Shown here piece by piece: positions 54,144-63,545 of a stretch of DNA of 64,000 nt (position 1 is its first letter; each line of letters begins with the position of its first letter). The notes beneath the pieces were generated by a model. That model did no database searches. It saw only the letters and a list, made by a program, of their open reading frames with translations, and was not told the DNA's origin. Position numbers and translations under genes: made by a program. The stretch spans positions 1 through 64,000 of the forward strand of contig JADJTR010000012.1 in NCBI GenBank assembly GCA_016711085.1. The letters run 5' to 3'. The stretch comes from Phyllobacteriaceae bacterium. GTDB lineage: Bacteria > Pseudomonadota > Alphaproteobacteria > Rhizobiales > Rhizobiaceae.

Positions 54144-54617
54144 ATGTCGATCGTGGCGACTGTGCGCGTGCAGACAGCGGATTTCGACGTCGCCGCGGAA
54201 ATCGCCACACTCACCGCCGGGCGAACCGATATCGGCGCCGTCGTCGCCTTCGCCGGGCTTTGCCGCGACGAAGGCGGCGCGCTTTCGGCGCTTGAACTGG
54301 AACACTACCCCGGCATGGCGGAAGACGAAATCACCCGCATCGCCGCCGACGCGCTCGGCCGCTGGCCATTGACCGGCCTGACCGCCATTCACCGTCACGG
54401 TTTGATCCATCCGGGCGAAAACATCGTGCTTGTCGTCGCCGCCTCGGCGCATCGCTGCGCCGCCTTCGAGGCAGCCGATTTCATGATGGATTTCCTCAAG
54501 ACGCGGGCGCCGTTCTGGAAGAAGGAGCATCCGCGCGCCGGCGGCGGAGACTGGGTCGCAGCCAAGGCCGAGGACGATGAGGCCGGCGAGCGCTGGTCGG
54601 GACTAAGCGCCCGTTAA
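54144..54617 (+). CDS. moaE: molybdopterin synthase catalytic subunit
   Basis: MoaE converts precursor Z to molybdopterin using MoaD sulfur. The 157-residue protein has GAVVAFAGLCRDEG, LELEHYPGMAED, IHRHGLIHPGE and the catalytic lysine region FLKTRAPFWKKE. It follows moaD by 3 bp with a GGAGG ribosome site inside the moaD end, so the two are translated together. Confidence 0.94.
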   Translation: MSIVATVRVQTADFDVAAEIATLTAGRTDIGAVVAFAGLCRDEGGALSALELEHYPGMAEDEITRIAADALGRWPLTGLTAIHRHGLIHPGENIVLVVAASAHRCAAFEAADFMMDFLKTRAPFWKKEHPRAGGGDWVAAKAEDDEAGERWSGLSAR

Positions 54618-54732
54618 CCTTCAAAACAAGCTTTGGGCGCGTTGGCGGGCAAAGCCCCTCGTTTCGCGCCGATTTAGAGCTTTCTCAATTCCTGCTGTCG
54701 CCAAGTCAGCGTGAACAATCGGTGGCGGCGGA

Positions 54733-56969
54733 ATGTTCGCGTTTCTGGATGTGCTGGTCGGTCTGGGACGGGATCATGCGTGGCTGATCACGGCCAACAC
54801 GATCCTGTCGGTGTTGTTGCTGGCCTGGCTGCTGCGCTATCGTCGCCTGTACATGCGGGCCGAGGCCGAACGGCGCAACAAGCATAATCTCATCGAAAAC
54901 CTCGCCGAAGGCATCTACACGTCGTCGCTCGACGGAAAGATGCTCAGCGCCAATAGCGCGCTCGCGCGATTGAACGGCTATGCCAGTGAAGCGGAATTGT
55001 TGGGCGCCGTCCGCGACATCGCCACGGAATGGTATGTCGATCCGGCGCGTCGGGCGACCTTCCGGCGCGCCCTCGACCGCGACGGCAGCGTTATCGATTT
55101 CGTCTCGGAAATCAGGCGACACGGAACGCAAGAACGCATCTGGGTGTCGGAATCAGCGCGCCTTGTCTATGATCCGATTGTCGGCAAACCGGTCTATTAT
55201 GAAGGTTCGGTCCGCGACATCAGCGATGACATGCGCCATTTCCAACTGGAGGAAAGGCTGGAAAAGCTGACCCAGCAGGCGCCGGGCGGTTTTTTCCAGG
55301 TCCTTGTCGATTCCAAAGGCGTCGCCACCGCGGCGTATGCATCTTCGGGGCTCATGCCGACGCTGGGGCACAAGGGGCATTTCGATCCCGCCGCGGCTTT
55401 TCTTTGGGTTCATGAGGACGATCGCGCCGAATTCATATCCTCGCGGAATTCGGCGCAGAAAACCGGCTCCCCCTGGTCTCACGTTTTCCGCGTCCGCGGC
55501 GAAAACGGGGCGATCCGCTGGATTCAGGCGTTCGCCACGCCCGAAACGACCGCTGAAGGCGTGTTGTGGCACGGCCACTTGCACGACACGACGGACCGCA
55601 AGGCGCGCGAACTCGAGGTGGCCGACATGGCCTTTTTCGATACGCTGACTCGTCTGCCCAACCGGCGAATGCTGGGCGAACGCCTGCCGCAGGCGATGGC
55701 AGCGACAGCGCGGCGGCGCAATCACGGCGCGCTTCTCTTCATCGATCTCGATGAATTCAAGACCATCAATGATTCATTCGGGCACGACGCCGGCGATGAG
55801 TATCTGGTCGGCGTCGCCGAATGCCTGCGCCGATCCGTGCGCCGCAACGACATTGTCAGCCGTTTCGGCGGCGACGAATTCATAATCGTGCTCGATGACA
55901 TCGGCGAGGATATCGCGGTCGCCCGCGATGCGGCGCGCTGCGTGGCGGCCAAGATTCTGGCCGGACTCAAAATGGGACCGCGCACCGGGAATTTGCGCCA
56001 CATTGCCAGCGCCAGCATCGGCATTGTGGTTTTCAACGGGACCGAACCCTCCGGCGACGAATTGATCAAATCCGCCGACCTCGCCATGTACGACGCGAAG
56101 AAATCCGGCAAAGGCGGCATTTTCGTCTTCGATTCCGGCCTTTTAGAACAGCAGTCGGAGCGCTACCAACTGATCGGCGAGTTGCAAAGCGCGATCACCT
56201 GGGAACGGTTGAAACTGTTCATGCATCCGGTGATGGACGATGGCGGGCGGATTGTCGGAGCGGAAGGTTTGCTGCGCTGGCCGCACGAGACACGCGGCAT
56301 GATCGGGCCTGAGGATTTCATTGGCCTGGCGGAAAAAGCCGGCCTGCTCAACGACATGAACAAATTGGCGCTGTCGATCGGCTTCCGGACGCTGGCGAAC
56401 TGGCAGGCTTCGAAGAAAACGGCCGACCTCGTTTTGTCGATCAATATCGGCATACCGTCGCTTCTGGCCCCCGATTTCGCCGCCCATCTGCGCCGCATGA
56501 TCGACCTTCACGGCATCGATCCGTCGCGGTTGACGTTGGAATTGCCGGCGGAAATCCTGAGCAAGGAGAACAACGCCGTCCGCGCCCGCATGGCTGAGGT
56601 CAAGGCGCTCGGCGTGCGTTTCGCGCTTGACGATTTTGGTTCCGGACATTCGTCGATCGAGAACCTGAAGGCCTTCGACTTCGACCGGTGAAAATCGACG
56701 GCGGTTTTGTGTCGCGCGTCGAGACCCAGGCGGTCGGCCGCATGCTGGTCAAGGCGCTGCTCGGCATCGCCGCGACGCTCGAAATCGAACCCGTCGCCAA
56801 GCATGTCGAAACCGAAGCCCAGCTCGACTTCCTCGTCGAGAATGGCTGCAAACGCTTCCAGGGCCACCTCTTCGCCGCGCCGAAGCCTGCGGACGATTTC
56901 CTGGCGCTGGCGCGCGGCAAGTCCAGCCCGCGCGAAAACGTGGTCGTCCGTTTGCCGACGCGGGCCTGA
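54733..56969 (+). CDS. PAS-GGDEF-EAL cyclic-di-GMP protein, one frameshift
   Basis: This membrane-anchored signalling protein of about 745 codons has one N-terminal helix (ANTILSVLLLAWLLR), two PAS-like domains (residues ~45-170 and 180-295), a GGDEF domain with an intact RFGGDEF site, and an EAL domain. The frame breaks at 56691, where CGGTGAAAATC should probably read CGGGTGAAA, restoring DFDRVKIDGGFV. In the EAL part the motifs are altered. The ELTES-like block reads ELPAEIL and AEGVE reads AKHVE, so a metal-binding glutamate is replaced by lysine. It is probably a diguanylate cyclase with a degenerate EAL domain. Confidence 0.88.
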
Positions 56970-56982
56970 CGGCGTCTTCGCC

Positions 56983-57159
56983 TCAGCCAAAATCGAAATC
57001 GGGACTCCAGTCGAGCTGCCAGGGTTGGACGCCGGCCATCAGGATCGTGCCCGAACCAAGCGTCAAGAACATGCCGGCGGCGGTATCGACCGCGTTGACG
57101 GACAACCAACCACCTTCTCCGGACAGAGGCAGGCTGCATTTCCAACTGCGACTGACCAT
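56983..57159 (-). CDS. possible small protein of unknown function
   Basis: This 58-residue frame on the minus strand (MVSRSWKCSLPLSGEGGWLS, VDTAAGMFLTLGSGTILMAG, ending DWSPDFDFG) has a natural look and an acidic-aromatic end. No ribosome site is obvious. It sits between the EAL gene and the ndk terminator, on the ndk strand. No family is recognised. Confidence 0.3.
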   Translation of the reverse strand: MVSRSWKCSLPLSGEGGWLSVNAVDTAAGMFLTLGSGTILMAGVQPWQLDWSPDFDFG

Positions 57160-57172
57160 GAAATCTGAATGA

Positions 57173-57203
57173 AACAAAAAAGCCGAAGCGTCAGCCCCGG
57201 CTT
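57173..57203 (-). terminator. ndk terminator
   Basis: On the minus strand AAGCCG and CGGCTT (57198-57203 and 57180-57185) form a stem that is followed directly by TTTTTGTTTC. It lies about 50 bp after the ndk stop. Confidence 0.65.
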
Positions 57204-57252
57204 GTTTGGTCTTGTCTTTCAATGGCCTGAGCGATCAGGCCGGGATTTCGGC

Positions 57253-57675
57253 TCAGCCGACGATCTCGTTGCCGCCGAACCAGAAGGCGATTTCCTCGGC
57301 CGCCGTCTCCGGCGCGTCGGAGCCGTGCACCGAGTTCTCGCCGATCGACAATGCGTGGATTTTGCGGATGGTGCCTTCGGCGGCGTTGGCCGGGTTGGTG
57401 GCGCCCATGACTTCGCGGTTCCTGGCAATGGCGTTGTCGCCTTCCAGCACCTGCACGATGGTAGGGCCGGACGACATGAACTCGGTCAGTTCGCCGAAGA
57501 ACGGGCGCGCCTTGTGCACGGCGTAGAAGGCCTCGGCCTGGCGCAGGCTCATCCACACGCGCTTCGAGGCGACGACGCGCAGGCCGGCGTCCTCGAGCAT
57601 TTTGGTGATGGCGCCGGTCAGGTTGCGCCTGGTCGCGTCGGGCTTGATCATGGAAAATGTGCGTTCGGTCGCCAT
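57253..57675 (-). CDS. ndk: nucleoside diphosphate kinase
   Basis: Ndk balances nucleoside triphosphate pools by phosphate transfer. The 140-residue protein starts at ATG 57675 (MATERTFSMIKPDATRRNLT). The conserved HKARPFFGELTEFMSSGP block is present. The phosphohistidine is in GENSVHGSDAPETAAEEIAF. The gene is monocistronic with its own terminator. Confidence 0.96.
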   Translation of the reverse strand: MATERTFSMIKPDATRRNLTGAITKMLEDAGLRVVASKRVWMSLRQAEAFYAVHKARPFFGELTEFMSSGPTIVQVLEGDNAIARNREVMGATNPANAAEGTIRKIHALSIGENSVHGSDAPETAAEEIAFWFGGNEIVG

Positions 57676-57779
57676 GGCGTCGTTTCCTGTGTTTCGGGAG
57701 GGGAAATCGCGCGCTCCATAGCCGAGGGTGGATGCCTTGTGAAGCTCGTGCAGGCGTATTTGCGATCGCCGCGGTTTTG

Positions 57780-57912
57780 ACCCCCACCCCTGGCCCCTCC
57801 CCTCAAGGGGGAGGGGAAAACGGTTGGCGCGACGGGCGCCTCTTTGCCTCCCCCTTGAGGGAAGGCCGGAGAGGCGAGGCCGAAGGCCGAAGGCGATCCG
57901 GGTGGGGGTGGG
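57780..57912. repeat. composite palindromic intergenic repeat
   Basis: The left part, CCCCTCCCCTCAAGGGGGAG, folds on itself, and CCTCCCCCTTGAGGG on the right is an inverted copy. The outer CCCCCACCCC and GGGGTGGGG also pair. This is the widespread Rhizobiales type of extragenic palindrome. It lies between divergent ndk and dinB-like genes (57676-57988), a stretch with no gene otherwise. Confidence 0.7.
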
Positions 57913-57988
57913 GTCGAGCGCGATCGCCGTCCTTGTGAAGCCGCGGGGCAACGTGCCACAACGCGTCGTCGCCACACGGAGCCTCCCC

Positions 57989-58500
57989 TTGAAAAAGCAT
58001 TTCCGCATGTTCGCGGCCTATAACCGCTGGGCCAACCGGCAGATCTACGCCGCCGCCGGCCGGCTCGACGACGACGATTACCGCCTCGATCTCGGCGCGG
58101 CCTTCGGCTCGGTGCACCGCACCTCAATCACATCCTCGTCGGCGACCGCATCTGCATGAAGCGCTTAACCGGCGAGGGCGACGCGCCGCGCGCGCTGGAT
58201 ACGATCGTCGCCGACGATTTCGCCCTGCTCGCCGCCGCGCGCGAAAGCGAGGACCAGCGCATCGTCGACTGGATCGACGATCTGCCGGATGCGGCGCTTT
58301 CCGGCCGTTTCACCTACACCACGGTGACCGATCTCAGGACGGTGAGCCAGCGCCTCGCGCCGGCGCTGGCGCATTTCTTCAACCATCAGACCCACCATCG
58401 CGGCCAGGTCCACGCGCTGCTGACAAGGCTCGGGCAGGACTCGACGCCGCTCGATCTGATTTATTTCCAGCGCGAGGCGGAGGGGCGTGAGTTCGCGTGA
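57989..58500 (+). CDS. DinB-family protein, one frameshift
   Basis: This is a four-helix-bundle metal protein of about 170 residues. The TTG start at 57989 has GGAG upstream. ATG 58007 is an alternative. FAAYNRWANRQIYAAAGRLD and the C-terminal NHQTHHRGQVHALLTRLG carry the His triad that binds nickel or zinc. Near 58125 one C seems to be missing (ACCTCAATCAC for ACCCTCAATCAC), which would restore HRTLNHILVGDR. Members act as thiol-dependent transferases in some species. The role here is unknown. Confidence 0.82.
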
Positions 58501-58504
58501 GGGG

Positions 58505-58912
58505 TCAGGCGGCGAGCAGCGGGACGCCTTCGGCCGATGCGGCGCGAAGCAGCGCTCTGTCCAGGCTCGCCATCGCCGCGTTCATGCGCATCGCCAGTTC
58601 AAGATAACACGCGTCGTAAAAGGTCAATCCGTGACGGCGCGCCAGCATGAACGCGACGCGTTCGTCCGGCTCGTCGTCGATGGCGATGTCCAGCGCCGCC
58701 AGCGATTCGACAAATCGGGCCGATTGCTCTGGCGTCAATCGCTTGCGCCGTTCGCCGACGATGGCCATGTTGCGCGCTTCGTACCAGAACAAGCGCGGCG
58801 CGACAGCCAGTCCTTCGATCGCTGCGGCCAGCGCCGGTTCGGCGACCGGCGCGTCTTCGTCGTCGAAAGCCCAGATGGCCGCGACGGACGCGTCCACGAC
58901 GACCGGCGTCAC
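58505..58912 (-). CDS. PIN-domain toxin (VapC type)
   Basis: This 135-residue PIN-domain ribonuclease has the acidic active-site residues in VVVDASVAAIWAF, WYEARNMAIV and LTFYDACYLELAMRM. PIN toxins cleave RNAs such as initiator tRNA and stop growth. The start overlaps the antitoxin stop (GTGA-type overlap at 58909-58912), as in standard toxin-antitoxin operons. Confidence 0.9.
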   Translation of the reverse strand: MTPVVVDASVAAIWAFDDEDAPVAEPALAAAIEGLAVAPRLFWYEARNMAIVGERRKRLTPEQSARFVESLAALDIAIDDEPDERVAFMLARRHGLTFYDACYLELAMRMNAAMASLDRALLRAASAEGVPLLAA

Positions 58913-59157
58913 CCGCGCCGTCCTTCGTCGCGCATGTCGAGAATGGTCGCGGCATCCATGCGCCCGGTCTCCCTGCGCAGGGCGCGAAGCGCGTCCGCGG
59001 CCGCCGCCCTTTGCCCGGAAAGGGTGGATCCGACCGGCACGATGCGCGCGACAGGCCTGCCGCGGCGCTCAATCGTCACCGTTTCGCCCCGCTCCACATC
59101 GGCGAGCACGGAAGAAAACCGTTGCTTGGCCTCGGTCGCCGCCATTGTTTTGGCCAT
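58909..59157 (-). CDS. Phd/YefM-type antitoxin
   Basis: This 82-residue antitoxin starts MAKTMAATEAKQRFSSVLAD at ATG 59157. TEAKQRFSSVLADVERGETV and TIERRGRPVARIVPVG are the Phd/YefM N-terminal DNA-binding and dimer motifs. The C-terminal tail (AAADALRALRRETGRM) should bind and block the PIN toxin. It precedes and overlaps its toxin, and the pair normally represses its own promoter. Confidence 0.9.
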   Translation of the reverse strand: MAKTMAATEAKQRFSSVLADVERGETVTIERRGRPVARIVPVGSTLSGQRAAAADALRALRRETGRMDAATILDMRDEGRRG

Positions 59158-59322
59158 TTCGATCACCTTTCTGGTTAAAATGACCATAAATAAACGCCGG
59201 GCTCGACGCAATGGCGGATCAGCGAGGTGGAATTCCCGAAACTGGAGCCTGACGCTGCCCGCACTTGCCTGTCACCGTCGCGAACCCGGTGGGCGAATGC
59301 GCCCCGGTAACGGCGCGACGCG

Positions 59323-60006
59323 TCAGCCGGTGCGCTTGCACCATGTCAGGGCGATGTAGGGCGGCATGTTATTTTGGGCGGCAGTAGTTCCATCCGCGTT
59401 GCCGCCCGTTTTCTCGAGGAATTCGTCGTGAACGGTTTCCGACCAACCGGGCTTGGTCGGGGTATTGGGATTGAATACCTGGTTCAATCCACGATTCTCG
59501 TTGGATCCTCCAAAACCATCGTGAATATCCCAATCATAAATCGACGAAACGCGATGGTTGTGTCTCGGCATTTCATTCAATGCCAAAATGTGCGTTTCTT
59601 CGCCGCCCTGATCCAGAAGCGCCTTGGCCCGTCAAATCCACCGCGCTTCCCCCGTCATCAACTTGCCGCCGGCGCCAGCGCCCACGATGAATTTGCCGAT
59701 ACCATCGGTGTAATCATCCCATCCCTGAGACGGGCACTTGCCCACAAACGCAACAACGGCATCCTTTGGAACAAGCCCGAAACTGCCGATAAATGTCTGA
59801 AGGTAAGCCCAGATCGCGCCGACTGCGGCTAAAAATCCGGCAAACATCCCGGCGACAATTGCTGCGATCAGTTGCCGACGAAATTCCGCGGAGAAGTCGC
59901 CACCAAAGGAAAAACCGCACGTCTTGACGGGCTTGGGTATTTCGGATTCGCCAATTTCGCCTCCGGCTTTTCGATCTTGGCTTTCTATGAAAGGTGCGTG
60001 AACCAA
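59323..60006 (-). pseudogene. membrane-anchored tail-collar-like protein interrupted by one in-frame TGA
   Basis: The protein has a hydrophobic anchor (LIAAIVAGMFAGFLAAVGAI) and then a phage tail-collar / microcystin-dependent-like domain. That domain has VPKDAVVAFVGKCPSQGWDD, GKFIVGAGAGGKL, GGEETHILALNEMPRHNH and the final MPPYIALTWCKRTG. The two halves are in the same frame and separated only by TGA at 59632-59634 (GEARWI-stop-RAKALLDQ). A single C-to-T change or paired indels would explain it. No clear start was found, and a TTG at 60006 is possible. Not part of a prophage here. Confidence 0.6.
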
Positions 60007-61033
60007 ACTTGATTGCGCGGCAATCTCCGCTGGCGAGGCCAGGGACAGCCCCGGCGCAACCTTTCGAGGCGCGGACAGCCGCGGAAAAGCCGGACGGGAT
60101 GAGTAGCGTTGGCCGCAGCCCACGGAAGCCAACGATTTGGCTTTTCGAGCGACGAACGCCCGGAGAGCAAGCGCAGGGTCGGGGAAAGCGCGAGCCACTT
60201 CCGCCGGCCCAGAGAAGGCTTGGTGGCGGCTTCGTCTTCCCTGACCGCCCCTTTTTCCTCTCCCCTCGGGGGTCCAAAGGACGGGTCGAGGCACGCGCTG
60301 TCTCCCCCCTTTGCGGGGAAGATAGGTCCCCGCGCCACCCTTTCCCCACTCTTTTCAATGCCCTATTGCCCTATTCCGCTGATGTCCTCGTCAATCTATC
60401 CACCCTTTCCGAACCTCCTCCATACTCTCCGCAGTTTCTCCCGCAGGGAGCATGCTGCGGTACCGGCTGCATCATGCGGGGGGAACCGGCTCCCGCCCGA
60501 ACCGGACCCGGACCGGCAAGAGCGGGGCGGTGACTTTGGCGCCGGACCCGCGCCGAGGAATAAGCTCCGCCGTTCGGTCATGCGGCGGCGGGGCAAAAGG
60601 ACAGGATGCGATCGACGGCCTGTCAGACGCGGGACATGCGGCAGGATGGTTTCTCCCCACTCTCCCCCCTTGCGGGGGAGATGTCGGCGAAAGCCGACAG
60701 AGGGGGGTTGCCAGCGCCGGATCGAAGTCCGCGGAAACGCGGAAGGCTCCGCCGGCGCGGCAAGGGTTCGCCCTTGCGCATCCTGTCGCGGCTCGGCAAC
60801 CGCAAGCGAAGCCGGACGGGCGGCCGCGAGTTCGCGGATACTAATCAGACAGGCGATCTTTCGGCCGCCCGTCTCCCTGACGCCCGCCTCTTTCCTTCGC
60901 CCCAACGGGGAGAAGGTGGCCCGAAGGGCCGGATGAGGGGGCCTACCAACAGCCAGACCGGGAACGGGGCGTGGCAAGGAGAAAGCATGCCTGCCCCTTG
61001 CGCGCCGCCCTTCCCTCCGCCAAAAGCGCGGCC
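60007..61033. repeat. repeat-rich intergenic region without supported genes
   Basis: About 1 kb holds several palindromic repeats. CTCCCCCCTTGCGGGGGAG is at 60662-60680, followed by a GNRA-loop hairpin TGTCGGC-GAAA-GCCGACA at 60682-60699. A CGGGGAGAAGGTGGCCCGAA block lies near 60907-60926. A second CTCCCCCCTTTGCGGGGAAG copy is near 60302-60321. The reading frames here are low in normal protein features and rich in Arg/Pro. The region also holds the ABC-F promoter and possibly the start of the collar-like gene. Confidence 0.65.
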
Positions 61034-62914
61034 ATGCTGACGATTACCGACCTCACGCTGCGCATTGCCGGACGGCCGCTCCTCGAAAACGCCATCCTGG
61101 CGCTGCCCGACGGGGCCAAGGCCGGCCTGGTCGGGCGCAACGGTACCGGCAAGACCACCCTGTTCAAGGCGATCACCGGCGAATTCGCCGCCGAAACCGG
61201 CGCGATCGGCCTGCCGAAAAACGCCCGCGTCGGCCAGGTGGCGCAGGAAGCGCCGGCAACCGACGAGGCGCTGATCGACATCGTGCTCGCCGCCGACCTC
61301 GAGCGCGCCGCGCTGCTGGCGGAGGAGAAGACCGCGACCGATCCGCATCGCATCGCCGACATCCATATGCGGCTGGCCGATATCGACGCCCATTCGGCCG
61401 AGGCGCGGGCCGCCGCCATCCTTTCGGGCCTCGGTTTCGACCACGAGGCGCAGCGCCGGCCGGCTTCGGCCTTTTCCGGCGGCTGGCGCATGCGCGTGGC
61501 GCTCGCCGCCATCCTGTTTTCCGAACCCGACCTGCTGCTGCTCGACGAGCCGACCAATTATCTCGATCTGGAAGGCGTGCTGTGGCTGCAGGATTATTTG
61601 CGGCGCTATCCGCACACCGTGCTGATCATCAGCCACGACCGCGACCTGCTCAACACCGCCGTCACCTCGATCGTGCATCTGGAGGAGCGCAAGCTGACCT
61701 TCTGGCGCGGCGGCTACGACCAGTTCGAGCGCCAGCGTTCCGAACGGGCCGAGGCCTTGACCAAGTCGCGGGAAAAGCAGGAGGCGGCGAAGAAGCACAT
61801 GGAGGCCTTCGTCGCCCGCTTCCGCGCCAAGGCGTCGAAGGCGCGCCAGGCGCAATCGCGGCTGAAAATGCTCGAGAAAATGGCCCCCGTGGCCACCATG
61901 CTCGACGAACGGACGCTGCCGATCGGTTTCACCGCGATGGCGAAGCCCGTCGCCTCGCCGATCATCGCGCTGAAGGGCGTCGAGGCCGGCTACGCCGCCG
62001 ACAAGCCGGTGCTGCGCAATCTCGATCTGAGGATCGACCATGACGACCGCATCGCCCTGCTCGGCGCCAACGGCAACGGCAAATCGACCTTCGCCAAGCT
62101 GATTTCCGGCCGGCTCGATGCGCTGTCGGGAACGATCACCAAGGCGCCGGGCCTGAAAATCGCTTACTTTGCCCAGCACCAGATGGACGAACTGCGTCCC
62201 GACGAAACGCCGGTCGCCCATGTCCGCCTGCTGATGCCGATGGCGAAGGAATCGGAGGTGCGCGCCCGCGTGGCGAAAATGGGCCTGACGACGGAAAAAA
62301 TGGCGACGAAGGCGCGCGATCTCTCAGGCGGCGAAAAGGCGCGGTTGCTGATGGGGCTCGCCACGTTCGGCGGCGCGCATCTGATCATCCTCGACGAACC
62401 GACCAACCATCTCGACATCGATTCGCGATCGGCGCTGATCGAGGCGCTCAACGATTTTCCAGGCGCAGTGATCCTGATTTCGCATGACCGCCACCTGATC
62501 GACGCGACGGCGGAACGGCTGTGGCTGGTGCGCGACGGCGCGGTCAATCCCTTCGACGGCGATCTCGACGAATATCGCCGCATCGTCACCAGAAGCGAAA
62601 CCTCGGCCGAAAAGGCGCGCGTCGAGGACCGCGGCGTCTCCAAGGCCGACCAGCGGCGCGACGCGGCGGCGCGGCGCGAAGCGCTGAAACCGCTCGCCAA
62701 AAAGATCAAGGAAACCGAATCCTTGATCGAGGCGCTTCGCAAACGGATTCAGGCGCTTGACGCGGAGCTTCACGATCCGGCGCTCTATGCGCAAGATGCG
62801 GCGAAGACCACGGCGCTCGCCAAGATCCGGGCCGACAAGGCGGCCGAACTGGCCGACCACGAAGAGGCGTGGCTGCATTTGTCGGACGAATACGAGACGG
62901 GGATGACCGGGTGA
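61034..62914 (+). CDS. ABC-F family ATP-binding protein
   Basis: This 626-residue soluble protein has two ABC domains and no membrane part. Domain 1 has Walker A GRNGTGKTT, signature FSGGWRMR and Walker B LLLLDEPTN. Domain 2 has GANGNGKST, LSGGEKARL and LIILDEPTN. The linker between them contains FVARFRAKASKARQAQSRLK, the P-site tRNA-interaction motif, and the end is a coiled coil (ALRKRIQALDAELHDP). It is most like the Uup/YheS branch, which acts on ribosomes. The ATG at 61034 begins MLTITDLTLRIAGRPLLENA. Confidence 0.92.
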   Translation: MLTITDLTLRIAGRPLLENAILALPDGAKAGLVGRNGTGKTTLFKAITGEFAAETGAIGLPKNARVGQVAQEAPATDEALIDIVLAADLERAALLAEEKTATDPHRIADIHMRLADIDAHSAEARAAAILSGLGFDHEAQRRPASAFSGGWRMRVALAAILFSEPDLLLLDEPTNYLDLEGVLWLQDYLRRYPHTVLIISHDRDLLNTAVTSIVHLEERKLTFWRGGYDQFERQRSERAEALTKSREKQEAAKKHMEAFVARFRAKASKARQAQSRLKMLEKMAPVATMLDERTLPIGFTAMAKPVASPIIALKGVEAGYAADKPVLRNLDLRIDHDDRIALLGANGNGKSTFAKLISGRLDALSGTITKAPGLKIAYFAQHQMDELRPDETPVAHVRLLMPMAKESEVRARVAKMGLTTEKMATKARDLSGGEKARLLMGLATFGGAHLIILDEPTNHLDIDSRSALIEALNDFPGAVILISHDRHLIDATAERLWLVRDGAVNPFDGDLDEYRRIVTRSETSAEKARVEDRGVSKADQRRDAAARREALKPLAKKIKETESLIEALRKRIQALDAELHDPALYAQDAAKTTALAKIRADKAAELADHEEAWLHLSDEYETGMTG

Positions 62915-62921
62915 GCGCGCT

Positions 62922-63524
62922 CTATTGCCCGCCTGCCGCTTCCCTTCCCCACCGCGGTTTCGGCGGTTCGTCGGGCTTGCCGCCGCCGCGTCGCGACAGC
63001 GACAGGATGAAACCGATGACGCCGATGGCGATCAGCATGTAGCCGATCGGCTGGGCGCGTTCGTCGGGCAATTGCGCGTTGCGCCTCAGCACAAGGTCGA
63101 CGCTTTTCATCGGCAGGGAATCGACGTCGCCGAGCGCCGCGACGAAGAGATGCGGACCGGGCGTCACCGGGTCGATGGTTCCGGCGGCTGCGACCAGATT
63201 CTGTTCGGACGGCACATCCTTTGGCGGCTGTTGCGAGACGAACACGACGCGTTCGGCCAGAACCGTCTTGCCGCCAATGGTGGCGGTCAGAGTCAGATGC
63301 GCGGCGGCCGACGGCATCGTGTAGACTCCCGACGTCGTCATTTCGAGAATGGCGCGGACAGGCGCATCGGCTTCGGCCAGAACCGCCGTCGCCTTTGTGA
63401 AACCGGAGCGCTCATAAACACGGAAGCGGCCGATTTCGCTGCCGGTCATGGTGTCGATCACGGCCGGATAGACGATGCCGAGCGCCACGCCGGCCAGAGC
63501 AATCAGCAGGAACAGGATGCGCAT
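62922..63524 (-). CDS. TIGR02186-like membrane-anchored protein
   Basis: This 200-residue protein has an N-terminal hydrophobic segment (MRILFLLIALAGVALGIVYP), a beta-rich periplasmic domain (RFRVYERSGFTKATAVLAEA, ERVVFVSQQPPKDVPSEQNL) and a C-terminal helix (IGYMLIAIGVIGFILSLSRR). The double-anchor plus beta domain is like the TIGR02186 family of Rhizobiales, but the match is from memory. Function is unknown. It is convergent with the ABC-F gene and 21 bp after the methyltransferase start side. Confidence 0.6.
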   Translation of the reverse strand: MRILFLLIALAGVALGIVYPAVIDTMTGSEIGRFRVYERSGFTKATAVLAEADAPVRAILEMTTSGVYTMPSAAAHLTLTATIGGKTVLAERVVFVSQQPPKDVPSEQNLVAAAGTIDPVTPGPHLFVAALGDVDSLPMKSVDLVLRRNAQLPDERAQPIGYMLIAIGVIGFILSLSRRGGGKPDEPPKPRWGREAAGGQ

Positions 63525-63545
63525 GAAAGACCTCTCGCCCTTCCC

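Noticed and set aside
60109..60936. Plus-strand frame of 275 codons
   Set aside because: It runs through palindromic intergenic repeats and is Arg/Pro-rich with no domain.
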